NCBI GenBank assembly: GCA_029298735.1
Contig: JANSLP010000045.1
Coordinates: 98,266 to 162,265, forward strand
Length of the DNA: 64,000 nt
Direction of reading: 5' to 3'
DNA from: Ophiostoma sp. CBS 140.51
Taxonomy: Eukaryota; Ascomycota; Sordariomycetes; Ophiostomatales; Ophiostomataceae
The notes beneath the pieces are model-generated. The model was given only the letters and a program-made list of their open reading frames with translations, had not been told where the DNA came from and searched no databases. Both the position numbers and the translations under genes were made by a program. Position 1 is the stretch's first letter. Every line of letters starts with the position of its first letter. This document shows positions 11,101-20,583 of the stretch, piece after piece.

Positions 11101-12788
11101 GGAACTCCCACGAATACGGTGGCGCTGCTGGTGTGATGGCTGCCGGTGCAGTGGCCGGTGCTGCTTACCACAACCGCCATGCTAGCGAAGACGATGAGAA
11201 TGATGCCCTTACGGGTAGTCCTAGCAAGCTTAAGGGTCGCCGCACTTGGATGGGTAGTATTATGCGCATATTCAGCTCTGGCTCTCCTGCAAACGCAAAC
11301 CTCGATACAGATGCCTCTCTTGATGCTGCCAACAGCAGCAGTATGGGCACTGGTGCTCAGCAGGGTCCCAACTACCGCGACATGGCCCATGCCACTCTGC
11401 TTCGACGCAAGCAGGGTCGCTCCGACTGGGAGGCTGATGAGCTGCGTGAGGAAGAGAACACGGCTGTGGGTGCTCTTCGCAGTGGTGGTCGGACGGCCAG
11501 CATTGGATCTATGCACGGCTACAGCCACAGCATCGGCCAAGGTGCCAGGTCGGGAGCAGGCGAACAGTCTGCCTCTGGCAATATTGCAGTTGGTCGGCGT
11601 GACGGTAGTGGCAAGTCGGACGAGTGGGATGTTGAGAAAGCGGTGCAAAATCGTGTCGTCCAAATCATGTTTACCATGCCCCGTGGCGAGCAACTGCGCG
11701 TTGTCAATGCTGAGGTCGAACGCGAAGACGATGAGGCCGACATTGGCAACCTCAGCCAGTCCGTCGACCCTCACGACTACAGCATCAACACTGATCTGGA
11801 CCATGACGACACTGTCGATGATGACGATGCAGGTGGTCTTTCGGCACCACCGCCACCTCCTGTCTTGCAACGCCCGTACCACTCGTACCGCTCACGCTCT
11901 CCGCCGGTTACAACAGACACGACCAAGACTTTGGCCAACGATCAATACCGCGCTCTGCCGCCACCGCCCAAACTAGCATCGCCCACCCCGCCGAGCATTA
12001 TCGACCGTCAGGACGAGCAGCTACGTCAACTGCACGAGGCTTTGGCCGAGTCTAAGCGTCTGCTGTCGACCCAGGCCATTGAGCCATGGATGTTGGACGC
12101 TCATGATGACGATGACTACGAAGATGACGCGGCTACGTTTGGTGAGGAGGAGGTGCACGAAGATGAAGCACAGGCCATCCCGATCAACAAGGGAAAAGTC
12201 GTGGACGTCGGCTGGATGGAGGCAGGGAGCATGCCCTCGCCGCTAAACATGTCGTATGTCTCGGAGAAGCGCAGCCAGGTGGCCGAGGAGCGTGAGCGGC
12301 TGGCCACTGCGGCTGCTCTAGCGCGTGTCTTTATGAGCAGGCCAGGTACTGGCTCGTCGCCAGCGGCCACACCTCCTTCTGCACGGAGGCCTGTCCCAGC
12401 CCCTGCCCCTGTCCCGGCACCGGCACCATCTATACCGACCATGCCAGCCAAGCCGGCCGCGGCAGCCGCGCCACCTGCTTCGCCTACTCGCACGCAGGCT
12501 GCCATGCCGACAACACCCACCAAGGCGCTGACACCCGTCCGCTCCCTGGCATCGACGTACAAGACGCCCACCAAGGCCGTATCCACCGACTCGCTGTCGA
12601 CCAATACGTCCCTGACGTCGCGGCGATCCGGCCGGCGTGGGACCTTGGGCGGCGACACTCTGCTGGGCTCACCCGCCGCAACCGAGGCGGCCAGCACAAT
12701 TAAGAAGCCGGCCGGGTTTGTGCTCAACATGGTGGACAAGATTGAGTTGACGGGGTCGCCCAAGTCGGGCCACAGCCGACTCGATTGA
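8199..12788 (+). CDS. Kelch/beta-propeller single-pass membrane protein with long disordered tail
   Basis: The product is about 1,529 aa. I start at the ATG at 8199, preceded by ATCGCC, because it opens with a clean signal peptide (MAPQVVLLAALLQLLP, cleavage near residue 20). The frame is open 25 codons further up, but that extension would bury the signal. The ectodomain (about 20-466) is Ser-rich and shows kelch-type repeats with paired glycines, such as SLIILGGWVGD (about 330-350) and GNVMVVYGGYN (about 395-405). Galactose-oxidase-like propellers are built from such repeats. One membrane helix lies at about 467-488, followed by basic RSCRHKGRQRRRR as a stop-transfer signal. The cytoplasmic tail of about 1,040 residues is low-complexity (Ser, Gly, Pro, Ala, acidic runs). 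Fungal kelch membrane proteins of this layout are common but poorly characterised; a role in surface sensing or polarity is inference. It is convergent with the PI-PLC-like gene. Confidence 0.85.
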   Translation: MAPQVVLLAALLQLLPRVAAASSSSSTPAVFPYTPTTILVPSADSSVVYLFSASESGQVEFLSLNISSTLSSSSTDGLKFLTTGVPFLANSSQENTATTFTPTVRSDGSIFVYAGDCSSSSSSSAAVWSYDPSSSSAQWTSSTLSLSSSQSGPWFLGGSTAFSNQIAPTMSNSTFYIYGGMCPTTESDSSTATSAAATATSITASNWQGSASYSNKMLKLVPSSNTYTPSIVSSKGPPIAEAGFTFTALSASQSNRSGIVTQQVNSVVLGGHTETAFVNMSTAAIWSLPEEAWSFVSIANPSSSSSGNTELAVVRKDSSSVSTAAPDSRSGHSAVLSEDGNSLIILGGWVGDVNQAADPQLAILEMGPDYGQWQWSIPATQPSGTGMYGHGAALLPGNVMVVYGGYNISSSTSSAKLIRRESTNGGNGLMFYNVTSKSWSEDYTNPTYDLSAAAPSSPKSSSSTSKIGLGVGLGLGIPLAILIVVLLVRSCRHKGRQRRRRDEAVRALAQDHQQFLHGHDEMVENSPGAGLPFGWGNGRESMGFYTGGHDPYNSGRRSLGFETLRGAKSSPAFPSYQSPNLNGDEPSMPGPAFTSARKPARNVARGLYQPTNINDYESFLALGNNGGAAAGNGTNGIHPIYEADEEDDDNGTEKGKQRGDMGSRSISPETEELTDPFLTPSTQSVNAGSANPMRSSYAGAFGPNTVNLNPFVRNTPSPEAGTGPSRAPHGGVMGGADLGVMDPSGAPTGPLRVGQDRDVQEWVSGLEIEDLLFSPPAPGAGAAIAASVSPAPGAQQRGRVSPTNTNRRLSLRSKASTGGSPTRSTFLGSAAAAAAGAVAGVAGAWGGGDDEARTGSNLSDKSAFSFLSRTTSSRGHGPHSGAPNVLNNKASNSNSSSASFNTAQSGFRSLRNEGPDLLYGKGHQNGSSAGGSFGAGGASNNSSGHGGASTPNAYTLNAPPTLPPLGFGNSHEYGGAAGVMAAGAVAGAAYHNRHASEDDENDALTGSPSKLKGRRTWMGSIMRIFSSGSPANANLDTDASLDAANSSSMGTGAQQGPNYRDMAHATLLRRKQGRSDWEADELREEENTAVGALRSGGRTASIGSMHGYSHSIGQGARSGAGEQSASGNIAVGRRDGSGKSDEWDVEKAVQNRVVQIMFTMPRGEQLRVVNAEVEREDDEADIGNLSQSVDPHDYSINTDLDHDDTVDDDDAGGLSAPPPPPVLQRPYHSYRSRSPPVTTDTTKTLANDQYRALPPPPKLASPTPPSIIDRQDEQLRQLHEALAESKRLLSTQAIEPWMLDAHDDDDYEDDAATFGEEEVHEDEAQAIPINKGKVVDVGWMEAGSMPSPLNMSYVSEKRSQVAEERERLATAAALARVFMSRPGTGSSPAATPPSARRPVPAPAPVPAPAPSIPTMPAKPAAAAAPPASPTRTQAAMPTTPTKALTPVRSLASTYKTPTKAVSTDSLSTNTSLTSRRSGRRGTLGGDTLLGSPAATEAASTIKKPAGFVLNMVDKIELTGSPKSGHSRLD

Positions 12789-13319
12789 TGAGATGAGAGG
12801 GGGAAGATGACGTAACATCTATGGAGTTTGTATTTTGATGGCGATGGGATTTAAGATTTTATTTAAGGAACATATTGGAAATATGGGCGTTTTGTAATTA
12901 TTTATGTACACTATATATTTTTATTTCTACCATTTACGATTTATTTTGGACTGAGATTGATTTTAATTGAGTGACTGGTTATGTTTTTTTATTTGAATTT
13001 AATGGAATAAAATGAATGAAGATAGAAAATATTTCGAAACAGAAAAATCCACTTGATATAAAATCAAACAAGATAGAAGGCGAACTAAACAAATACTAAA
13101 TAATATTACAAACTCCCAACAGCGAGCTGTCATTGAAACAATACTTTTAAAAATACCTATGATGCTAATTATGCTGCGAGCGGCCATGTAGGCAACGCCC
13201 TATGCTATGCTGCCCGTTATGTATAGATTTTTTGTCCTCCATTATTTTGAGCCCATTTCCTTCCCGTAACGCCATAAGAATGCAATAAAGTTTATACGTG
13301 AAAGAAGAGCCACCCGCGC
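12789..13319. terminator. AT-rich shared 3' region of two convergent genes
   Basis: Between the stop codons of the kelch gene (+) and the PI-PLC-like gene (-) lie 531 bases of strongly A/T-rich sequence. T-rich and TATTTTTATTT-like elements and AATAAA-like signals are present (for example near 13003 and 13283). This is expected for two facing polyadenylation regions. No gene is seen. Confidence 0.6.
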
Positions 13320-14765
13320 TCAGTCCTCGAACTCGAAGAAGGTGTTCCGCCGTAGGATTGCGTCAATCAGACGCCGACCAGGAAAATCGGCCATGACCAC
13401 GCCGACGGGTGTGTATGGTCCTTTGTGCGGCTTCCTCGTCTCCCAGCTTTCGGCCAAATCGTCACCGCGCTCCAGCCACCAGCCTGTCCGGTCATTGATG
13501 CCTTCGACAGAGCGATTCGTCGGCCCCGCCGCAGCGTCAATGGGTGTCACACCAACACTCGCACTCAAGTGAGAGAGAAACAGCGGCATCCCATTCTCAT
13601 CCACAGTCGCATTCTTAGCAGCAGCCTGCAAGTTGTCCCGCACAGCATCCCACTTGTCGTCCAGGTGCTGCAGATCGGGCGTCTGCCAGTAGTCTTCGAT
13701 TTCCAGCAGGCGCGACGACAACTCCCAGGGAATGCCGTACCACGGCACTGACCCAGGTGGTGCAGCTAGATAGCTCACCGGGAAATAGGGGAACTCTTGC
13801 AAGATCAAAATCTTGCCGCGGAGTGCGCCGACGGTGGGGATGTGCTCCGGTGGCGGCGTCTGGAAGTGCGGGTCATCGCTGGTGTTGGAGCGGTACAGGT
13901 ACTTGGCGAGACCGGCGGCCGTGCGCGGGTCGTTGAGACGGTAATTGTCAAAGGCTTCGAGGAAGGGTGGCGTGACGTTGGTGTCGATGGCGAACTGGCC
14001 GGCATCCTTGGCTGGACCGGGCGGGTCTGACACGGAACCGTTCAGCGGCAGGGCCTCTTCCTTGAGTCGTATAATGACCGTCTCGGACGGGTGCGCCTCG
14101 AGAAAAGCAAAAACGGTCTGCGCGACATCGGCAAACTCGTAGCCCGTGTACACGGAAGCGTGGTAGATGCCGAGGGGGTTCGCTTTGCCGGCCGAATCGG
14201 ACGATCCTGGCTGCACCTGTACACGCGCCCGCACATCGAGGTACCGCACGCCAGCGGCCAGCTGTTCATACAGCCCGGCATTCTGGCAGCGGTAGCCCAA
14301 CAGGTCGATGCGGTGCGTCAACGTATCGTGCGTCCCCGGAATGGCCAAACGAGCTAGGGACCAGTCGTCTGGTGCTGTGGCCATCCAGTTGGCATACAGC
14401 GACGCGTTGGCACCCGTCAGGGCAGCGGCAATGTCAAAAGAAAAGGGAGAGGTATGATCGGCCTCGGGGCTGGCGCTGACGGGCGTCAAGAGGTTGTTGA
14501 TGCTGTTGGGCGCAGCTGTCGTTTTCGGCACAGTTTCGGCCACCGTATTGGCCAGGATGACCGGCACGTTGACAACCTGCGCTGCCTCCAGCCCCGGAAT
14601 GGTGTCAAACACGTCAAACCATGTTGTCAGGATGAAGGCGAGGAGCAGCAGAAACGGCACAGACAGGATGGCGCGGCGGCTGTTGCTCGCATTGCTGTTG
14701 ATGCACGGCACCAAGGAACGCTTGCCTGGCCGGGGCACCGGCTCACGTGGAGGAAAGATGGGCAT
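13320..14765 (-). CDS. Membrane-anchored PI-PLC X-domain protein
   Basis: The product is 481 aa with no intron visible. A basic, Pro-rich N-terminus (1-31) precedes one hydrophobic helix at about 32-50 (AILSVPFLLLLAFIL), so it is probably a type II membrane protein with its catalytic domain outside the cytosol. The phosphatidylinositol-specific phospholipase C X domain spans about 130-330. PGTHDTL places His146 and Asp147, YLDVRAR places Arg179 and IYHAS places His202, matching the two-histidine catalysis of bacterial-type PI-PLCs. These enzymes cleave phosphatidylinositol or GPI to a cyclic phosphate without calcium. Several fungal members are uncharacterised, so the substrate is inferred. 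No Y or C2 domain is present, so it is not a classical eukaryotic PLC. It is convergent with the kelch gene. Confidence 0.85.
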   Translation of the reverse strand: MPIFPPREPVPRPGKRSLVPCINSNASNSRRAILSVPFLLLLAFILTTWFDVFDTIPGLEAAQVVNVPVILANTVAETVPKTTAAPNSINNLLTPVSASPEADHTSPFSFDIAAALTGANASLYANWMATAPDDWSLARLAIPGTHDTLTHRIDLLGYRCQNAGLYEQLAAGVRYLDVRARVQVQPGSSDSAGKANPLGIYHASVYTGYEFADVAQTVFAFLEAHPSETVIIRLKEEALPLNGSVSDPPGPAKDAGQFAIDTNVTPPFLEAFDNYRLNDPRTAAGLAKYLYRSNTSDDPHFQTPPPEHIPTVGALRGKILILQEFPYFPVSYLAAPPGSVPWYGIPWELSSRLLEIEDYWQTPDLQHLDDKWDAVRDNLQAAAKNATVDENGMPLFLSHLSASVGVTPIDAAAGPTNRSVEGINDRTGWWLERGDDLAESWETRKPHKGPYTPVGVVMADFPGRRLIDAILRRNTFFEFED

Positions 14766-17700
14766 GTCGGAGGCGGTGGGAGGGTATATTAAAGGGAAAA
14801 GAGCGATATAGAACGATCGAAATACGCTTTACAGCGAAATAGAGTGCAGAACGGCAGTCGGCGCAATCATCTTTCAAGATGCGATGCTGGCGATGCGATG
14901 CGACAGAACAGGGTGGTCCAAACGCGCAAGGTGCAAAAGAAGGTGCAGGTAGAAGTCAAGATGAACGATATAAAGTAAAAGATGGTATCCCCGTATTCGT
15001 CTTCCTCTCGAACGGGCTGTGTTGGTGGTTGTCGACGGCACGTCGTCGTCGATGTTTTACCCCGTGGTTGTCCGTTGAGGTTTCGCGAAAATCACGTGCC
15101 CACATCAAATTCGCGAAACGATGGCGAACGTGCCTGCCAAACGGCTGTCATTGGTCGGGCCTGGACTCGGGGTCAGACCTGTCGGGACCACATTGCACGT
15201 GACGAGTCACCTGCTTAAATAAGAATCGACTCGATCAATCCGAGTTTCTTGGACCAGTCCACTTACTCACTCGATGATCGCCTTCGTCCGCGTCCGCTGG
15301 TTTTGTGCCCACCTCGGCCCACCCCATGGCCTGGATCGACACCCGCCCGACCCGGTTTTTTAATGCTTCCTGACATACACAGTACTCCAAAAAGGGAGAG
15401 ACTGTCTAGTTGTTTCTGTCTCCCTTGATCGCGTGGGCAGATTGATGGCAGAACGATTCGATCGATTATCGAGGGATATCTCGAGATGTTGAAGGAGGGT
15501 GGAAATGTTCTTGTTGAAGCTGTCTTGAAAGACAACAAGACGAGATGGCAGAGGTGCTCCTGTTCACGACGAATTCAGGACGGAAACCTTTGTCCCTGGC
15601 CAAGCCCAGGTTCGGGTTCCAGGTCCTGGCTACGCCCTGGTTTTTTCGTGTTGCCACCCCGTCAACCTTTTTGCTTAGTGTGAAGCCTTTTCTCTTTCTT
15701 ACTGTTTTTTAACTGTATTTTTTCCAAGGTCAAGGCGGGCCAGGACCCGAGCTCCTTTGTCTAGTCCCTGTTTTCCTGCTTCGATGAAAAAAAAAGGTTC
15801 AAAAGTTCACAAACTTTTAGTCACCAAAAACATAAGCCTCTCGCGGTTGACGCGTTTTCGCCAGCAGATACAGTGGACAATGAGTGGACAGCGAGTGGAC
15901 AATATTGACCATCAAACTTGCAAGCTTGATACGGAGTCGCGGTTACAGGATGCTGGACTCTGGGCAAAAGAGGAGCAAGGAAGACCATGTCTTCTCCACC
16001 GGTATCCCAGCTGCCGGGCGGAGAAGAACGTCAGTTCCGCAGTCCGATTACCACTCAGTGGAGGTCTGGGAAGGTTTTAGCAGTCAATGTCAGTGTCATA
16101 GAAGAGAAGAAAGGGATGTTTGTTTCCAGAGTTAACTGGAGACGCGGAGTAGCAGCCTACACAGTCTGCACAGTCTACACAATTCAGCTCGCGAGGCAAA
16201 AACATGTGAAGTGCCGGGTGATGGAAGGGATGCATCACAACATTAGGACATACTTCCCATTTAGGAACCCGAGCACCCTTTAAGAAGCCCGGAGAACAAA
16301 GAAAAGAATGTCCCCGACATCCAACGTCGTTCTTTTGCCCTGGTGGAGCGGTACATTGACGACACCCCTTGCTTCCACTTACGTCCAGCGAGTCAGCAAC
16401 CCTTCTACCCTTTCTGGGGCCAAGAAACAGAGAGGGAGAGCCGGATAGAGGGTCAAGACGGCACTGGAGGGTAGTAACCACTCTACCAAGACTACCTTCA
16501 GCGGAAAGCAGTCTTTCCGTGATATTTTTATGGTGTTGATTTCTGGCGTTGAATTTAGCGTTTGTTTTTGCTCTGCTAGTTTTTTACGTTTTGTTGACTT
16601 TTCCACCGTTTTGGTTAAGGCAGTTGCTCTATTTTTTCTCTGCTCCCTTTGTCCCCCAATTAACTTTGTTGGTGTGGTTGGTTTTGTTGGTTTTGTGTGT
16701 ATTAATAGGATAGCGAGGGCAACTAGCAAGCCGCCAGGCGTCTAGCTCCTGTCTACGTTTTTCTTCGTCTCTTTTTGCTTTAGTTAACTTTGTTCGTATC
16801 GCAGCCTTTGGAGTGCTCGTTAGCGTTCCTCATTCACGTGTGGTTTTGATGTTGCTTCATCCATTCTATTTTTTCTCCCTTGGTCTCATCACGCCTCGTC
16901 TTCCCCTGAGCCGATGTGGGAAAGCTCGGATGAACGCAGGGGACCAGGAGAAAGGGTTCGTCATCACAAATAAAACGAGAAAAGAAATGGATGTCGTGAA
17001 GTGGTTGCTGTCTCGGATACCCAGGCCGTAAATATATTTGGATCTAAGCAATCCGAGCTTTTTTGGTTGTGCCCTCGTCTTCAAGCTTGGACCCTGATTT
17101 TTCTTCTGCCGCCGTCGTACTCAACAAAGACGCTTGCATTTTGTGCGGCGCCGCCGGATTGTCGTCGTGTGATTCCAGTGCTGCGGGCGGGCGTCGTGAC
17201 GCGGCGGGCAAGGCAAAGGGTGATCCCCTCGTATACGAGATGCAGTGAGGGGAGGGATGGTGGCATGCGTGCATGATACGAGCTGTAGGAGGGAGACATG
17301 ATGTAGCTTTTAAAGTAAAAATCAATATATGCTCACAGATAAAATAAATGACAGCACGAACCATGATAAAAATACTGTCAACAAAGATTGAAAAAATAAA
17401 TAGATCAAACGAAACGGAGCTTTCCGTGCCATGATGGTGCGAACAAAGTGATCACTAGGCTGCGATGATAGATACCAGTCCGTTTTGTGAGAATGATAAG
17501 ATGATATCTTGAAAACATCTGGATTTCAAGGAACAGAAAGACCGACTGGCCGACTGTGGCGACCGATAACCCGAGCAATCATTCTCGGGATGCGCAACGA
17601 GCGCAAGAAGCGCAAGCGAGACTCCTGATAACGCAAGCCACCGTTTCGTCTGTGCAGTGTGCATGTGCTTTGTGCAGATGCACCACCGATCGTTGCGTTC

Positions 17701-20559
17701 TTGTTCTCGTTCTTGTTTTCGATTTCGATTTATTTATTTTTATATACTGGAAAATCCCAACTATTCTTGATTTATGTTAGGTTGCAGCACCGCTACTGTA
17801 TGATATCAGGAATGGAAGGAGGAAGCAGGAGGCGAGGCCGTAAAATCAAGAAAAAAAAGTAAAGAAGTGCCGTCGCCATCACGATATCTTGTTTATCTCC
17901 TCTTATTCTGTCACTTTCTGTCACTTTTTGGTCCGGCCTCCTCATCCCCCCTCCTCTCTTAGCCTTCTTTCTGTGGTATCGTCGTCGGCAGGACTCATGC
18001 AGCCTGCAAGACGATAAACGCAAGACTTGAGAAACGTCTCCACGCCACATGCAAAACATTCTTTTTTCTACCCACCTTTTATGTCGTCGAGGAGCCGACT
18101 GGTCGTCACTTTTCTTTCGCCCCCCTCGTCTATCTTTATTAATACATCACCTCACCCCCGCCGGCCATGCTCCGGAATATCATCGGGTGGTAGATTGAGG
18201 ACTGGCAGGCTGGAGGAGATGTAGGGGAGGGGCCGGCCAGTCCGTGGGCAAGGCTAGTGAAGAAACGACGTGCAATCGATTTCGAGAGTGGACACTTTGG
18301 CTCTGTTTGACAAAGACCACAATAACGACTACTGCAAGCCAACGGCACGCAAAAAAGAACCGCAGAGGTTCTCCTCTCGTACGACATACGATGTACAATC
18401 ACCTTTTCTCTCTTTTACTGTCTATTGATAGCGGGGTGATGTTGCTGAAGTGACTGAGAGCATCTGACAGTGAGGGGCCATTTGAATGCAGGCCAAGAGA
18501 GGAGGCTGGTAAGCTCGGTAGGCGATGGGAGACTACGAGTTCAAGTCAGAGATCGTCTCGAAATTGTTCACACCACCTAATCAATACGAGTAAAGAGAGG
18601 ATACAAAAAAAGCATACAAAAAAATAGACGAAAAATGTCCACCAACCGACGTTCCCGCACGACGCATGTTGCATGCAAAGAAATGGTAAACGACGGGGCT
18701 GTGTGACGAGTTGCGTGGTCGAGCATGCGTGCGATCTGATATGCTGTCGACGTTTCTGCGCTTCTTCGCATTTCCGCAAGCTGCCTCTCTTTTTTCCTCT
18801 TGGCCTCGACCCCGTGCGGAGCAAATACGAGCATTTCGACTGTACGTACATTGTAAAAAGGGATGACGGTGACAGCCAGACGGAGCTATCTGACGACGAA
18901 TGGCAGGTGGATTGACTTGTTGGATATCCGTTTTTGGGTGAACCAAAAATTGAAGAGGTTGGAAATCGATTTTGAGGTTCGACGTCCAGCACCCGAATTT
19001 AACTTTGTTCTCCCGACAACAGTGATCGAATTGATTTCAGAGAGAACGAGCATGATGGAAACCACCCCCTGGACATGGCCAAGACATTCTTTTTTCCGTT
19101 GCCCGGAAGTGTTTGCAGGCGGATGTGCAAATTGTGTCTGTAAAATAGAGAAAATGGAGAATAATAGAGAGTAAAAGCGCCCCCAAAACGCCCCAAGAAA
19201 CGCCATTGAAAGCGCCACCACGACTGTGATGCCGTTGTACAACGTCCACGCGAATTTTTGCTTTTGGCGAGAAAAGAGAATCGTCGTTTTGCGCAACGGG
19301 ACAGCCACCAGTATGACAAACAAGGAAGAGTCACTTGTGTTTTCTTTTCTGTTCTCTGTAATCTTGACTGGCTCGGCCGGGTCGTCGACGGCCTGGCTGG
19401 CTAGACCACAGACCACCATTATCTCCCCGTTTTAATGCCTTTTTCATCCTCTCTAATTCTCGTTCGCTGCCGTGTTTCCACATTCAATGCTCCCCACGTC
19501 AGGAGAGCGCAATTGTGAGATAGAGAAGAGGTTGGCAGGCTCGCAGGCTGGCAGTGGCAAGTTGGCCAAGCTGCTGAAAGCTTGGGCATCCTTCGCTCCG
19601 GTGAGATGGGGTCAAGTCATTGCTACTGTATCTTCCAGTCCTCCGTTTTCTACCACCATCGCCTTGCTCCGTCAAGACGCGATCAAGAATGGACCGGACA
19701 TGGCCATCAACAAACGAATAGTACTTTTGTGGTCGTAGTAATCGGGATTTTTTTTCTGATGGTCGGCCCTTCAAAATGAGGGTTATCTTCCGAGTTTTTG
19801 TTTGTCTCTGCCAAGCGAGGTGTGAGTGAACGACGCGAGTTGGCCACTTGAGAACAAAGAAAAATAGGGTCGACTTACAAAAGGACATTACATGACGGAG
19901 TATCTTTACAGGTAAATTGCATTTCTTGTATCGCATGTCGCGTGGGAAAAGATGGCTGGCGGCCGATCATGGCGAAACGGGAAACGAGTTGCTCGACTTG
20001 CCAACGCATTTCATCAAGAGGCGAAATGAGATGAATTCAAAGCCTTGGAGATGATGAAAGAGGACAGCGCAATGAGGCAACAGAGAGACGGAGTGTTCTG
20101 AAGCCACAAATTCAATTCGCTGAACCAAACTCAAAGAGGCTGACAGGGATTGCTCAGGGCGCCTGCGTTGGTGCGGGAACAGGCTTGAACAGGGCTTGAC
20201 AGGCTCCAGCGGCTCCCTTTGAGGCTATCTATTTCTGCGCGTCGACGACATTGACCTGTCATTATGTTGCATCGAGAGTGCTGGAGCCGAGATGGTACTT
20301 TACTGCAATACAGTGTACTCCGTATGTGTACAAATCTATATTCATGTGAAGTTGAGGACTACGTTTCCATTTTCAGTGTCCTCATCCTCCTCGCCTGCAT
20401 GGCATCTCGATTGCAATTGATTTTTACTATCTTCAGACGAGATATGCAGCTGTTTGAATCCTGCTTTGGGACACTCGAACACGCTTTCATCCTCTTCATC
20501 CTCTTTACCTTGCAGATGGATGTACTCTAAAGCCTTGTTTTTGCCTCGTCGCCAGTCTA
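14766..20559. other. Intergenic region with no supportable gene
   Basis: Apart from the palindromes near 15.1 kb, I see no family-level protein similarity. Open frames are short, overlap on both strands and have no conserved motif. Composition is mixed, with T-rich runs (for example 16520-16700, with repeated GTTGGT units) and A-rich runs. No tRNA-like B box fits a proper T arm. It could hold promoter or leader sequence, a long non-coding RNA or an unrecognised orphan gene. Confidence 0.5.
15082..15201. promoter_or_regulatory. Paired CACGTG and TTCGCGAA palindromes upstream of the PI-PLC-like gene
   Basis: Two CACGTG boxes (15093-15098 and 15196-15201) and two TTCGCGAA palindromes (15082-15089 and 15110-15117) lie 320-440 bases upstream of the minus-strand start codon. 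CACGTG is the core site of bHLH factors of the Cbf1/Pho4 type. TTCGCGAA resembles cell-cycle (MBF/E2F-like) elements only loosely. Functional use is inference. Confidence 0.3.
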
Positions 20560-20583
20560 TATTGCATATTGTATTGCATATTG
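20560..20583. repeat. Tandem repeat, 2 x 12 bp
   Basis: Two perfect copies of TATTGCATATTG are seen in sequence. Confidence 0.85.
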
